Positions 42,596 to 51,526 of a stretch of 64,000 nucleotides of DNA are shown one piece after another (the first letter of the stretch is position 1; every line of letters starts with the position of its first letter). Under the pieces are notes generated by a model. It searched no databases and was not told the DNA's origin. It saw only the letters and a program-made list of their open reading frames with translations. The stretch is from Aeromicrobium panaciterrae (GTDB lineage Bacteria > Actinomycetota > Actinomycetes > Propionibacteriales > Nocardioidaceae), in contig NZ_JAVDWH010000001.1 in assembly GCF_031457275.1 (NCBI RefSeq), forward strand, positions 124,001 through 188,000, read 5' to 3'. Made by a program: the position numbers and the translations under genes.

Positions 42596-44244
42596 CAGGC
42601 GTTAGCCCCTTCTGCGTTCTGGGCCTCGAGCAGGAGCTCCTTGGCACGGGGGTACTGCGCCTTGCCTGTGGCGTTGCGCGGGATTTCCGGAACGAGCGTC
42701 AAAACCCGCGGAAGCTTGTAGCCGGACAGGAACTCGCGCAGGTAGTCGCGCAGTTCCTCGAGCTCGAGGGTCTCACCCTCGCGCGGCTGGATCAGTGCGG
42801 CGACGGCCTGGCCGAACTTTTCGTCGGGGATGCCGACGACCAGTACGTCGTAGACGGCCGGGTGGCGCTTGATCGCCATCTCGACCTCTTCGGGGTAGAC
42901 CTTCTCGCCGCCGGTGTTGACGCAGTTGGAGCCACGGCCCAGCAGAGTGACCTTGCCGTCTTCCTCGATTCGGGCGAAGTCGCCGGGAACCGAGACGCGC
43001 AGCCCGTCGACGACCAGGAAGGTCTCCGCGGACTTCTTCTCGTCCTTGTAGTAACCAACCGGCACCGATCCACCGCGGCCGAGGCGGCCGATCTTGCCGA
43101 CGTTGGTGGCCAGGTCAAGCACGTTGTTGTCCTCGTCGAGGACGACGCTGCTCGGGCCGAGACCGACGACAGGGCCGTCGCTCGAGATGTGCGTCTTGTC
43201 CTGCATACCCATGCCCTGGAAACCGGTCTCGCTCGCGCCGACGGAGTCGGTGTAGACGGGGTTGGGGAGGGCTTCGATCCAGCGCTCCTTGACCTCCGGG
43301 GAGAAGATCGCTGCGCTGCTGGAGACGGCGAACAGGCTCGCACCGGAGTAGGGCTCACCCGTGGCGGCCTTGCGCTCGAACTCCTCGATCAGCGGTCGCG
43401 CCATGGCGTCACCGGTCATGAAGATCAGCATCACGCCGTTCTCGTCAATGATTTCCCAGGTGCGCTGAGCGTCGAACTTCGGCTCCAGGATCGTCAGGTG
43501 ACCGGCGAACAGGTGCATCAGCAGACCCGCCTGGGCACCACCGTGCATCAGCGGGCTGAGCGGGAAGGTGACCATGCGGCCTTCCTGCGCTGCCTGCTTT
43601 GACTGGTCGAACTCCTCGAGCTTCTCGCCGGTGTAGAAGTCGATGCCACCACCGAGCGTGCGCCAGAAGTCCTCGTGACGCCACATGACGCCCTTCGGGA
43701 AACCTGTGGTGCCACCGGTGTAGATGATGTGGAGGTCGTCGGCGCTGCGCTCTTCGAAGTCACGCTCGGCGGACTGATCGGCGATCGCGTCGGCGTACAA
43801 GACGCCGTCGAAGGCGGAGATGTCTGACTGATCGTCGGGCTCGATCACGTCGGGGATGACGACAACGGTCTGCAGCAGCGGGTGGTTCGGCTTGGTCTTG
43901 GCAACCAGCGGCGCATACGTGCGCTCGACGATCAGGGCCACCACGTCAGCGTTCTCGAACAGGTAGTTGAGTTCGCCCTCGACGTACCGGTAGTTGACGT
44001 TGATGTTGACCGCGCGGATCTTGACGATCGCGAGAACCGCGATGACGTGCTCGATGCTGTTCTTCGCGTAAACGGCGACGTGTTCACCGGCCTTCACGCC
44101 TCGGGACTGCAGGTAATGCGCCAGTTTGTTGGACTCGGTCTCGAGTTCTGCATAGGTGACGGTTCGCTCACCCACCTTGAGAGCCAGGTTCTGGGGAGCT
44201 GCGTCAACTGCGTGCTCGAAAAGGTCAGCAATGTTCAGTGCCAT
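42595..44244 (-). CDS. fadD19: Steroid acyl-CoA synthetase FadD19
   Basis: The product has 549 residues. 'IIYTGGTTGFPKGVMWRHEDF' (split: YTGGTTGFPKG, MWRHED) is the P-loop region characteristic of FadD19. 'YRYVEGELNYLF', 'VGYYKDEKKSAETF' and 'NTGGEKVYPEEVE' also match that family. FadD19 makes the CoA ester of 3-oxo-cholestenoate, the first step of side-chain beta-oxidation after CYP125. Divergent echA19 is as in Rv3515c/Rv3516. TAGTCT lies 7 bases before its ATG, so the message may be leaderless. Confidence 0.92.
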   Translation of the reverse strand: MALNIADLFEHAVDAAPQNLALKVGERTVTYAELETESNKLAHYLQSRGVKAGEHVAVYAKNSIEHVIAVLAIVKIRAVNINVNYRYVEGELNYLFENADVVALIVERTYAPLVAKTKPNHPLLQTVVVIPDVIEPDDQSDISAFDGVLYADAIADQSAERDFEERSADDLHIIYTGGTTGFPKGVMWRHEDFWRTLGGGIDFYTGEKLEEFDQSKQAAQEGRMVTFPLSPLMHGGAQAGLLMHLFAGHLTILEPKFDAQRTWEIIDENGVMLIFMTGDAMARPLIEEFERKAATGEPYSGASLFAVSSSAAIFSPEVKERWIEALPNPVYTDSVGASETGFQGMGMQDKTHISSDGPVVGLGPSSVVLDEDNNVLDLATNVGKIGRLGRGGSVPVGYYKDEKKSAETFLVVDGLRVSVPGDFARIEEDGKVTLLGRGSNCVNTGGEKVYPEEVEMAIKRHPAVYDVLVVGIPDEKFGQAVAALIQPREGETLELEELRDYLREFLSGYKLPRVLTLVPEIPRNATGKAQYPRAKELLLEAQNAEGANA

Positions 44245-44255
44245 GAGGCCAAGAC

Positions 44256-44269
44256 TAGAACACGTTCTC
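44256..44269. promoter_or_regulatory. KstR operator between fadD19 and echA19
   Basis: TAGAACACGTTCTC matches the consensus except at the last base. It lies 11 bases upstream of the fadD19 ATG and 22 bases upstream of the echA19 ATG in a 47-base divergent gap. One dimer here could silence both promoters at once. Confidence 0.87.
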
Positions 44270-44291
44270 GTTTTTGACTACGCTGCCCTCT

Positions 44292-45098
44292 ATGCCTGAA
44301 ACAGCAGATACCTCCTCCCCCGACTGTCTCGTCGAGCAGGACGGTCACAAGCTCATCGTGACGATGAACCGACCCGAGCGCCGCAACGCGCTCTCGTCCC
44401 AGATGCTCCGGATCATGGAAGACGCATGGGACCGGGTGAATTCCGACCCCGAGATCCGCGTCTGCATCCTGACCGGCGCTGGTGGCTTCTTCTGTGCGGG
44501 CATGGACCTCAGCACAGCGAACGAGAAGCCGCCGGGAGACAGCTTCGAGTCGGGCGACTTCGACCCGACCATCCTCAAGGGCTTGCTCAAGGGTTTCCGT
44601 CTCACCAAGCCGTTGATCGCAGCAGTCGAGGGCCCGGCAATTGCCGGTGGCACCGAGATCCTGCAGGGCACCGACATCCGAGTCGCCGGCGAGTCCGCCA
44701 AGTTCGGTGTCGCCGAGGCACGCTGGAGTCTCTACCCGCTGGGCGGCTCAGCCGTACGCCTTCCGCGCCAGATCCCGTACACCGTCGCCGCGGAGCTGCT
44801 GCTGACCGGCCGACCGATCCTTGCCCCTGAGGCGAAGGAGCTCGGCCTGATCGGCCACGTCGTACCGGACGGCACCGCGCTGGCCAAAGCGCACGAGCTC
44901 GCGGACATGATCGCGGCCAACGGACCGCTCGCAGTCCAGGCGATCCTCAAGACGATGCGCGACTCCGAGGGCAAGCACGAGGACGACTGCTGGGCCGACG
45001 ACGCCAAGGTCGGCGCCGCAGTCTTCAAGTCTGACGATGCCAAGGAAGGACCGCGGGCATTCCTCGAGAAGCGCCCCGCACAGTTCACCGGCAAGTAG
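44292..45098 (+). CDS. echA19: Enoyl-CoA hydratase EchA19
   Basis: ATG 44292 gives 268 residues; a TTG six codons upstream is less likely. The crotonase fold shows the oxyanion segment '[10 protein letters not shown]' and the second loop '[15 protein letters not shown]', with Glu in '[13 protein letters not shown]'. EchA19 hydrates the steroid enoyl-CoA made by ChsE4/5, which Hsd4A then oxidises. Its stop abuts the convergent VOC gene with no gap. Confidence 0.92.
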   Translation: MPETADTSSPDCLVEQDGHKLIVTMNRPERRNALSSQMLRIMEDAWDRVNSDPEIRVCILTGAGGFFCAGMDLSTANEKPPGDSFESGDFDPTILKGLLKGFRLTKPLIAAVEGPAIAGGTEILQGTDIRVAGESAKFGVAEARWSLYPLGGSAVRLPRQIPYTVAAELLLTGRPILAPEAKELGLIGHVVPDGTALAKAHELADMIAANGPLAVQAILKTMRDSEGKHEDDCWADDAKVGAAVFKSDDAKEGPRAFLEKRPAQFTGK

Positions 45099-45536
45099 CT
45101 AGCCGATCTCCTCTGCCAGGGCGACGATGATGCCAGCGGGGCCGCGGAGATAACAGAGTCGGTACGAGTTCTCGTACTGCGCCACCTCGGGGCCGAGCAG
45201 TTCGGCACCGTGGGGGCGCAGTCGTGCGATCGTGTCGTCGATGTCATCGACGGCAAACATCACCCGATGCAGGCCGATCGTGTTGGGCACAGGCGGCGAC
45301 GCCGCGATCGCCTGCGGTGCGTTGTATTTGGTCAACTCCAGCCGGCCCGGAGCATCAGGGATCCGCATCATCGCGATCTCGCTCTTGATGCCATCGAGTC
45401 CGACGGCGAGATCGGCGAAGGCGCCTTCGATCTCCATCCGTCCCTCGAGCTCCATGCCGAGCTCTGCGAAGAATGCGATCGCGGCATCGAGGTCCTCCAC
45501 GACGATGGCGACATTGTCCATGCGTTGAATGGCCAT
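45099..45536 (-). CDS. VOC-family (glyoxalase-like) protein
   Basis: The product has 145 residues with two beta-alpha-beta-beta modules: 'MDNVAIVVEDLDAAIAFF' opens the first and 'GLHRVMFAVDDIDDTIARL' the second, ending 'CYLRGPAGIIVALAEE'. His and Glu at equivalent places may bind a metal. No reaction is assigned, since the family includes lyases, epimerases and dioxygenases. It lies 10 bases downstream of the FAD oxidoreductase gene, on the same strand, and may share its transcript. Confidence 0.8.
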   Translation of the reverse strand: MAIQRMDNVAIVVEDLDAAIAFFAELGMELEGRMEIEGAFADLAVGLDGIKSEIAMMRIPDAPGRLELTKYNAPQAIAASPPVPNTIGLHRVMFAVDDIDDTIARLRPHGAELLGPEVAQYENSYRLCYLRGPAGIIVALAEEIG

Positions 45537-45546
45537 GACTCAGACC

Positions 45547-47115
45547 CTAACGCTCCGCTAGGACCGCCTGAGCTGCGTTGTAGCCGGGGATGAACGTGAT
45601 GCCCGGCCCTCCGTAGCAACCCGCGCTGCCGAGGTAGAGGCCTGCGATGTTGTGGGGCTGATCGACGTAGCCAGCCGGACCTGGACGGTAGGGACCGAGC
45701 AGGTCGGGGTGAATCAAGCCGTGGCAGTAGTCGCCTCCTGGCGCTCCGAACATCGTGCCCATGTGCTTCGGCGTGAACGTTGTGTGCTTGAGGATCAGGC
45801 TCTCGAAGTTCGGCGCGAAGGTCGTGATCCGGTCGATTACGGCCTGGCCCATCTCGGCCTTGAGCCGCGCATACTCCGACGGATCCTCCTCGACCGGGAA
45901 CCACAGCGCGAACGCCGAAGCCGCGGCTTTGCCTGGAGGAGCCAGGTCCGGATCGGATGCAGACGGGATCTGGAACGCAAGTGCTGGCGTCGCCGGGACG
46001 ATGCCGCGCTTGCTGTCCTCGAACTGCCGCTGCAGCTCCTCGGGTGTGGCGAACAGGCCGATCGCGCTCTGCATCTTCGGATCGTTGAGGAACTCGTACG
46101 GCGCCACGAACTCCGGCACTCCATCGAGAGCAAAGTGCATCTGTACGTAGCTGCCGCGGTGATCGATTCCGGCCAGGCGAGTGCTGAGCCCGGCCTCCAC
46201 CGCACCATCGGTGACCAGCGAGTTGAGGGTCAGATCGGGAGCAACCGCGGAGACGACAGTGAACGTCTCGATGCGTTCACCTCCGTCGAGAACGACGCCC
46301 GCGACGTCACCGTCAACCACGACGATCTCGCTGACGGAGGAGTCGAGCCTGAGCTCTCCACCAACCTCGGCGTACTGATCGGCCAGGTGCTGGGTCAGCA
46401 CGCCGATGCCGCCCTTGAGCTTCTTGGTCAGGACGGTGTTCTCGTCCGGCACCGCCATGCCGAAGGCCAGACCTGCGGCACTACCGGGACTCGAGGGCCC
46501 TCGGTACGTCGAATTCACTGCGAGGAAGGCGAGCATTCCGCGGAGTGCTGCGTGCTTCTTCTTGTCGGGCAGATAGCGATCAAGAACGTCGGTCGCGCTG
46601 CCGAACAGCATCTCGGTGATGCTGGCTCGCTCGGCGTCGTTGGACGCGCAGGCGTACATCTCATCAAGACTCTTGGGGAGCGTGCCAGCCTCGAATCGGC
46701 CGAGAGCGCGAGTCGGCGCGGCACTCCAGCCCATCATCTCGGCCATGCCGATCATGACCTCGATGCCGTGTTTCTCCTCCATGTGAACCGCGGCGTCGCC
46801 GAGGTCGGTGTAGTAGATCAGCGGCTCGATGCCTTCTTCGATGATCGACACCGACATCACCTCGAGCTCGACTTGCGGGAGGGTGTCGAGCCCGAGCTCC
46901 TTGCTCACGATCATCGAAGTTGGCAGCTGGACCGATCCAGCGATCTCGAACTTGTAGCCGTCGAAGAGCTCGACGGTCGACGCCATGCCGCCGGCGTATC
47001 GCTTCGCCTCAAGGCAGACGGTACGCAGCCCAGCTCGCTGCAACAGCAGTGCTGCGGTCAGTCCATTGTGGCCGGCTCCGATGATGACGGCGTCGTATGT
47101 CGTGTCCTGTGCCAT
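45547..47115 (-). CDS. FAD-dependent oxidoreductase of the phytoene-desaturase/PYROXD2 type
   Basis: The product has 522 residues. 'AVIIGAGHNGLTAALLL' (9-25) is the FAD dinucleotide motif, followed by 'CLEAKRYAGGMAST'. The C-terminal 'GLYLGSAGCYGGPGITFIPGYNAA' (seen in pieces GLYLGSAG, GGPG) closes the FAD site, as in carotenoid desaturase-like NAD(P)/FAD proteins. The substrate is unknown. Its promoter region holds a GTCA-N4-TGAC palindrome similar to one beside the adjacent TetR gene, so it is probably the regulator's target. Confidence 0.85.
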   Translation of the reverse strand: MAQDTTYDAVIIGAGHNGLTAALLLQRAGLRTVCLEAKRYAGGMASTVELFDGYKFEIAGSVQLPTSMIVSKELGLDTLPQVELEVMSVSIIEEGIEPLIYYTDLGDAAVHMEEKHGIEVMIGMAEMMGWSAAPTRALGRFEAGTLPKSLDEMYACASNDAERASITEMLFGSATDVLDRYLPDKKKHAALRGMLAFLAVNSTYRGPSSPGSAAGLAFGMAVPDENTVLTKKLKGGIGVLTQHLADQYAEVGGELRLDSSVSEIVVVDGDVAGVVLDGGERIETFTVVSAVAPDLTLNSLVTDGAVEAGLSTRLAGIDHRGSYVQMHFALDGVPEFVAPYEFLNDPKMQSAIGLFATPEELQRQFEDSKRGIVPATPALAFQIPSASDPDLAPPGKAAASAFALWFPVEEDPSEYARLKAEMGQAVIDRITTFAPNFESLILKHTTFTPKHMGTMFGAPGGDYCHGLIHPDLLGPYRPGPAGYVDQPHNIAGLYLGSAGCYGGPGITFIPGYNAAQAVLAER

Positions 47116-47141
47116 GACGGCACGGTGGCACCCTCAGCACA

Positions 47142-47163
47142 GTTTCGTCAATAGTGACGAAAC
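47142..47163. promoter_or_regulatory. Inverted repeat before the FAD oxidoreductase, inside the TetR 3' end
   Basis: GTTTCGTCA and TGACGAAAC are perfect 9-base arms with a 4-base spacer (ATAG). The site starts 27 bases upstream of the oxidoreductase ATG and overlaps the last five codons and stop of the TetR gene. Its core GTCA-N4-TGAC recurs in the TetR upstream region at 47798-47809, which points to one regulator for both. Confidence 0.7.
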
Positions 47164-47759
47164 ATCCCGTCGTCGCCCAAGCCGCTCTCGAGCGCGGTCA
47201 GCGATGCGTGACTGGCCTCGGCCAGGTCCGCGAGCGTCCGACGATCGCGCAGCATCCAGACTTCCATCGCGCCGAACAATGCTGCCGCGATGCAACGCGC
47301 GGTCACGACGACATCGAGTGCCCGATCGTCGCCGCCAAAACGACGGCGCAAGATCTCGGTGATCGCAGTCGCCAAGTCAGCCTCGACCTGCCTCAGGTGG
47401 GCCACGATTCGGTCAGGGTCGAGCTCGGCTGCGCGGAACGCCGCCATCTGAGTGAGCGGCTGCACGTCGTACGGGAACGCGAAGATCGCCGCTCGTACGG
47501 ACTCGACGATCGGCTCGTCGGCAGGTCTCGCCGCCATGGCTCCCCGGAACCACTGGAGGCCAGAGTCGTAGTCGGCAAAGAGCAGGTCGTGCTTCGACGG
47601 GAAGTGCCGGTAGAACGTACGCAGGGTGACGCCCGCGTCTTCAGCGATCTGCTCGGCTGAGGTCGCCTCGACTCCTTGGGACTGGAACCGAGCGAGAGCC
47701 GCACGCCGCAGGGCGACGCGGGTGCGCTCGCTACGAGCCGTTTGCGGATTCCGGGCCAT
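47148..47759 (-). CDS. TetR-family transcriptional regulator (not KstR)
   Basis: ATG 47759 gives 203 residues. The N-terminal helix-turn-helix shows 'TSAEQIAEDAGVTLRTFYRHFPSKHDLLF' features (AEDAGVTLRTFYRHF), the TetR signature, and the ligand domain is typical in size. It differs from KstR throughout and is not flanked by sterol genes of its own unit. The divergent membrane protein and the downstream oxidoreductase carry the candidate operators. The ligand is unknown. Confidence 0.9.
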   Translation of the reverse strand: MARNPQTARSERTRVALRRAALARFQSQGVEATSAEQIAEDAGVTLRTFYRHFPSKHDLLFADYDSGLQWFRGAMAARPADEPIVESVRAAIFAFPYDVQPLTQMAAFRAAELDPDRIVAHLRQVEADLATAITEILRRRFGGDDRALDVVVTARCIAAALFGAMEVWMLRDRRTLADLAEASHASLTALESGLGDDGMFRHY

Positions 47760-47797
47760 GCGCAGAACGTATCGCAAGGCTCGGCGTACGTAGTTCC

Positions 47798-47823
47798 GTC
47801 AACATTGACAAAACTCAATGTTG
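47798..47823. promoter_or_regulatory. Operator region between the TetR gene and the DUF2834 gene
   Basis: GTCAACATTGAC (47798-47809) is a 12-base palindrome with the same GTCA-N4-TGAC core as the site at 47142-47163. Its right part also pairs with a downstream copy: CAACATTGA (47800-47808) and TCAATGTTG (47815-47823) are exact inverted repeats. The arrangement in the 80-base divergent gap fits autoregulation of the TetR gene and control of the membrane-protein gene. Confidence 0.65.
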
Positions 47824-47839
47824 GGCCGACGGTGTAGCC

Positions 47840-48403
47840 ATGCTTTCGCTCACCGTGCACGCGCTACTGGCCTTCGTCGTCATCTGGCTCATCATTCGAG
47901 CCAACAAGGCGATCTTCCGGCGACCCGACAGCGGCCCGATGTTCTCTGGCTTCGAGATCGTGCTCTACGTCGTGGGAATCGCGTCGATCGCTGCCGGATG
48001 GACGTTCAACATCAAGTTCGTCACCGAGAACACCAACGGCTGGCTCACCAATCCGCTGGTGGGGGACGGCTCGTGGGAGCAGTACATGAAGCTCATGTTC
48101 GACAACCCCGCGGCGAGCTCGGCCGGCGCCGATTTCATCATCGCCAACGTGGTGATCCTGCCGTTGGTCGCTATCGTCGACGGTCGACGACGCGGCATCA
48201 ACCAGCCATGGTTGTTCTTCGCTGTGACGCTCTTCGCGAGCTTCACCTTCGGCTGGGCGTTCTACGTAGCCACGGTCGAACGTCAGCGCCGCCTCGGTGC
48301 GCGCGTGTCAGCCGACGCTACGGTCGCCAGTCCAGCCCTTCGCTCGCAAGCTCGCTCCCGGTCGGCCGCGGACGGCCTCCCTAGGAACCAAGGAGATAGC
48401 TGA
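47840..48403 (+). CDS. DUF2834-like membrane protein with an atypical tail
   Basis: The 187-residue frame starts at ATG 47840. Three to four hydrophobic helices (about 2-20, 35-55, 100-118, 125-143) carry the DUF2834-like pattern with Asn-Trp-rich loops. Residues from about 155 on are Ala/Arg/Ser-rich and read through an antisense remnant of the fadD8 3' end (48308-48352). The native C-terminus may therefore have been shorter. The function is unknown. Confidence 0.7.
   Translation: MLSLTVHALLAFVVIWLIIRANKAIFRRPDSGPMFSGFEIVLYVVGIASIAAGWTFNIKFVTENTNGWLTNPLVGDGSWEQYMKLMFDNPAASSAGADFIIANVVILPLVAIVDGRRRGINQPWLFFAVTLFASFTFGWAFYVATVERQRRLGARVSADATVASPALRSQARSRSAADGLPRNQGDS
48308..48352 (-). pseudogene. 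Remnant copy of the fadD8 3' end
   Basis: On the minus strand these bases read SLRAKGWTGDRSVG and a TGA stop, next to the true fadD8 end ALRAKFWTGERSVG and TGA at 48407-48451. Twelve of the 14 codon positions from LRAK onward are the same or conservative, though bases differ at many third positions. The two copies are 99 bases apart. It looks like an old partial duplication of the gene's end that was kept in frame. Chance similarity seems unlikely because the stop is also shared. Confidence 0.65.
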
Positions 48404-48406
48404 GTA

Positions 48407-49981
48407 TCAGCCGACGCTTCTTTCGCCGGTCCAGAACTTTGCCCTGAGCGCCTTCTTGTCGGGCTTGCCCAGCGCCGTCAGTGGCAACGAGTCGGCGATG
48501 ATGACGTCCTTCGGCGACTGAACCGCGCCCTTGCGGTCCTTGACCAGGGCCTGGATCTCCTTGGTCAGCGTCGCGATCGCCTCGTCGCTGGTGTCAACGT
48601 CCGAACGAAGCACGACAACGGCCGTCACGGCCTCGCCGAACTTCTCGTGCGGAGTGCCGATCACGCCAACCTGCGCAACCGCCGGGTGCTCGGCGATGAC
48701 GTCCTCGACCTCGCGCGGGAACACGTTGAAACCGCCGGTGACGATCATGTCCTTGACGCGATCGACGATGTACCAGAAGCCGTCCTCATCCTCACGCGCA
48801 ATGTCACCGGTGTGGAGCCAGCCGTCGTGGAACGCCTCGGCGGTCTCCTCGGGCTTGTTCCAGTAGCCGGCAGCCAGTAGCGGTCCGGCGACACAGATCT
48901 CGCCGGGCTCACCCTGAGCGACAGGCTCGCCGTCCTCGCCCAGCAGTGCCGTGCGCAGGAATGCGCTCGGTCGTCCGCAGCTGGCAAGGCGCTCGGGCGT
49001 GTGATCGCCCTTGGCGAGATACGAGATGACCATCGGAGCCTCGGACTGGCCGAAGTACTGGGCGAAGATCGGACCGAAGCGCTCGATCGCTTCTGCGAGG
49101 CGGACAGGGTTGATCGCCGATGCGCCGTAGTAGATGGTCTCGAGGCTGGAGAGGTCACGGGTGTGCGAGTCAGGGTGATCCATCAGCGCGTAGAGCATGC
49201 TCGGTACGAGCATCGTCGCGGTGATCTTCTCTTCCTCGATCGTCTTGAGGACGTTGGCCGGATCGAAGCCCGGCAGGACGACAAGGCGACCACCCTTCGC
49301 GACGACCGGTGCGAAGAACGCAGCGCCAGCATGTGACAGCGGCGTGCACATCAGGAAGGTCGGAGCTTCCGGCCACTCCCACTCAGCGAGCTGGATCTGC
49401 GTCATCGCAGCGATGCTCGAGGCCGTACCGATGACGCCCTTGGGCTTGCCGGTCGTACCGCCGGTGTAGGTCACTCCAACGATGTGATCGGACGCCAGCT
49501 CCTTGGCTTCGAGAGGCTGGTCTTCGTACGTCGCTGCCTTGGCCGCGAGGTCATCGATCGTGATGACCGTCGTCAGGCCGGGCACCTTCTCCTTCAGCCC
49601 TTCAGCGCGCTCCAGGAACTTGTCGATGTTGTCGACGATGAGGGCACTGACACCAGCGTCTTCGAGCACGTATGCGTGGTCGTCGAGCGATCCGAGCGGG
49701 TGCAACGCCGTACGTCGGTAGCCCTGAGTCTGGCCCGCACCGATGATGAAGAGCACCTCCGGGCGGTTCGCTGCGAGCAGCCCAACGGCTGCACCACTGC
49801 CGGCGCCGAGGTCCTCGAGCGCGCGCACGTAGCGGCTCATCTGATCGGAAAACTCTTGTCCGGTGATCGTCTTGTCGCCCAGCTGAAGCACGTTCGCGTT
49901 GCGGTGCCGCTTGAGTGAATGGAGCAGCATCTGGCCCGAGTGCGGGCCGCGGTACGTGTCAGTGTCGAGTGTCTGTGGCAT
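48407..49981 (-). CDS. fadD8: Acyl-CoA synthetase FadD8
   Basis: ATG 49981 gives 524 residues; the open frame extends much farther upstream but that part is antisense to kstD. 'VTYTGGTTGKPKGVIGTA' (pieces TGGTTGKPKG), 'YYGASAINPVRLAEAI', 'FAQYFGQSEAPMV' and 'VKDMIVTGGFNVFPREVE' match FadD8 of M. tuberculosis (Rv0551c). The natural acid is not settled. Divergent kstD and the shared operator place it in the sterol regulon. TACTCT 6 bases before its ATG may be a -10 for a leaderless message. Confidence 0.87.
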   Translation of the reverse strand: MPQTLDTDTYRGPHSGQMLLHSLKRHRNANVLQLGDKTITGQEFSDQMSRYVRALEDLGAGSGAAVGLLAANRPEVLFIIGAGQTQGYRRTALHPLGSLDDHAYVLEDAGVSALIVDNIDKFLERAEGLKEKVPGLTTVITIDDLAAKAATYEDQPLEAKELASDHIVGVTYTGGTTGKPKGVIGTASSIAAMTQIQLAEWEWPEAPTFLMCTPLSHAGAAFFAPVVAKGGRLVVLPGFDPANVLKTIEEEKITATMLVPSMLYALMDHPDSHTRDLSSLETIYYGASAINPVRLAEAIERFGPIFAQYFGQSEAPMVISYLAKGDHTPERLASCGRPSAFLRTALLGEDGEPVAQGEPGEICVAGPLLAAGYWNKPEETAEAFHDGWLHTGDIAREDEDGFWYIVDRVKDMIVTGGFNVFPREVEDVIAEHPAVAQVGVIGTPHEKFGEAVTAVVVLRSDVDTSDEAIATLTKEIQALVKDRKGAVQSPKDVIIADSLPLTALGKPDKKALRAKFWTGERSVG

Positions 49982-50002
49982 GGCAAGAGAGTAGAACACA
50001 GA

Positions 50003-50016
50003 TAGAACGTGTTCCA
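50003..50016. promoter_or_regulatory. KstR operator between fadD8 and kstD
   Basis: TAGAACGTGTTCCA matches TNNAACNNGTTNNA fully. It lies 22 bases upstream of both the fadD8 ATG (49981) and the kstD ATG (50039). An extra TAGAAC half-site precedes it at 49992-49997. A minute open frame (ATG 50031, stop by 50042) overlaps the kstD start and may be fortuitous. Confidence 0.87.
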
Positions 50017-50038
50017 GTTTTTGCCCTAGCATGACCGA

Positions 50039-51526
50039 ATGACGAACGACGTTGTTGTTGTCGGATCCGGCGGCGGCGCCCTGATCGCGGCCTATCTCGC
50101 GCAGAAATCTGGGCTCAAGACCGTGGTTCTGGAACGCACCAATCTGGTCGGCGGCACGTCTGCCTACTCCGGCGGATCCTGCTGGCTGCCCGGCACCGAG
50201 GTGCAGCAGCGAGCTGGCCTCAGCGACTCGACCGAGGGCGCGCGCTCCTACCTCGAGGCGCTTCTGCCCACGCCGTTGTCGACCAACGTTGAGGTGTTCC
50301 TCGCCGAATCGCCGAAGCTCGTGGCCGAGCTTGAGGCCGACGACGCCTTCGAGTGGGAGTGGTCGCCGTTCCCCGAGTACTTCGATGCACCTGGTCGCGT
50401 ACCGATGGGTCGATCGATCCAGCCGAGCAACATCCGTCGCGACGAACTGCCCGCCGAAGTCGGCGCACTCGTACGCCCGCCGGTCGAGCGCGACCGTGCC
50501 GGTGAAGGTGGTCGCAACACGCTCTCCGGTGGACAAGCTCTGATCGCTCGAACGCTGATGGCGTTCGTACGCGATGGCGGCACTGTGCTGACCGACCACA
50601 ACGTCATTGACTACGTCGTTGAGAACGGCCGCGTCGTCGGCGTCACCACCGAGGGCGGCGAGACGATCCGAGGCGAGCGCGGCGTGATCGTGGCTGCCGG
50701 TGGCTTCGAAGGCAACGACACACTCCGCAGCGCGAATGGCGTGCCGGGCGCAGCCGAGTGGACCATGGCGCCCACCGGAACCAACACCGGCGAGATCATC
50801 GAGGCCGGCAAGGCCCTCGGCGCAGCGATCGACCACATGGACAAGGCATGGCTCTGCCCCGGTCTCGAGCAGCCTGAGGGTGGAGGCTCCTTCACCCTCG
50901 GCTTCCGCGGCGGCGTGATGGTCGACTCGGATGGTCGTCGCTATGCCAACGAAAGCCTCCCGTACGACCAGTTCGGCAACCAGATGGCTGGCGCCCCGAA
51001 CCGGATCCCCTCGCATTTCGTCTTTGATTCCCGCGAGGGCGGCGGCTTGCCAGCCATCGCCATGCCAGAAGGCGATCCGGCCGAGCACCTCAAGGCAGGC
51101 ACCTGGACCCAGGCCGACACCATTGCTGAGCTCTCCGAGAAGCTCGGTCTCACCGATCTGTCCGAGACCGTCGAACGTTTCAACACGTTCGCCAGGAACG
51201 GCGTCGATGAGGACTTCGGTCGTGGCAAGGATGAGTACGACAACTTCTTCACCGGCGGAGCCACCCTCATCCCGCTCGAGACCCCGCCGTACATCGCAGC
51301 GCGATTCGTACTCTCGGACCTCGGCACCAAGGGCGGCATGGTGATTGACGAACACGGTCGCGTCGTTCGACCCGACGGTGACCCCATCCCGGGGCTGTAC
51401 GCCACCAGCAACAGTGCCGCGTCGATCTTCGGCCCGTTCTATCCCGGCCCCGGCGCTCCGCTGGGTCAGGCTTTGGTCTTCGCATCACGCGCGGTCCAGC
51501 ACATCACCGCCGAGGAGAACGCATGA
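50039..51526 (+). CDS. kstD: 3-Ketosteroid delta-1-dehydrogenase family flavoprotein (KstD)
   Basis: The product has 495 residues. 'VVVVGSGGGALIAAYLA' (pieces GSGGGALIAA) binds FAD; 'ERTNLVGGTSAYSGGSCWLP' and the C-terminal 'FYPGPGAPLGQALVFA' are hallmark KstD segments. KstD introduces the C1-C2 double bond in 3-ketosteroids and, with KshAB, triggers ring opening. Which paralogue this is (KstD1/2/3 type) cannot be settled here. It starts a four-gene operon with 4-base overlaps. Confidence 0.9.
   Translation: MTNDVVVVGSGGGALIAAYLAQKSGLKTVVLERTNLVGGTSAYSGGSCWLPGTEVQQRAGLSDSTEGARSYLEALLPTPLSTNVEVFLAESPKLVAELEADDAFEWEWSPFPEYFDAPGRVPMGRSIQPSNIRRDELPAEVGALVRPPVERDRAGEGGRNTLSGGQALIARTLMAFVRDGGTVLTDHNVIDYVVENGRVVGVTTEGGETIRGERGVIVAAGGFEGNDTLRSANGVPGAAEWTMAPTGTNTGEIIEAGKALGAAIDHMDKAWLCPGLEQPEGGGSFTLGFRGGVMVDSDGRRYANESLPYDQFGNQMAGAPNRIPSHFVFDSREGGGLPAIAMPEGDPAEHLKAGTWTQADTIAELSEKLGLTDLSETVERFNTFARNGVDEDFGRGKDEYDNFFTGGATLIPLETPPYIAARFVLSDLGTKGGMVIDEHGRVVRPDGDPIPGLYATSNSAASIFGPFYPGPGAPLGQALVFASRAVQHITAEENA

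Noticed and set aside
45652-47154. Plus-strand open frame (500 codons) opposite the FAD oxidoreductase
   Set aside because: It has no recognised motif, and the minus-strand gene has FAD motifs at both ends.
47148-47759. The TetR gene as KstR or KstR2
   Set aside because: Its recognition helix region and ligand domain do not look like KstR, and its candidate operators (GTCA-N4-TGAC) differ from the KstR consensus.
49982-51355. Open frame extending fadD8 by about 450 residues on the minus strand
   Set aside because: It is antisense to kstD, has low-complexity composition with no domain, and passes through the KstR operator and the ATG used by FadD8 homologues.
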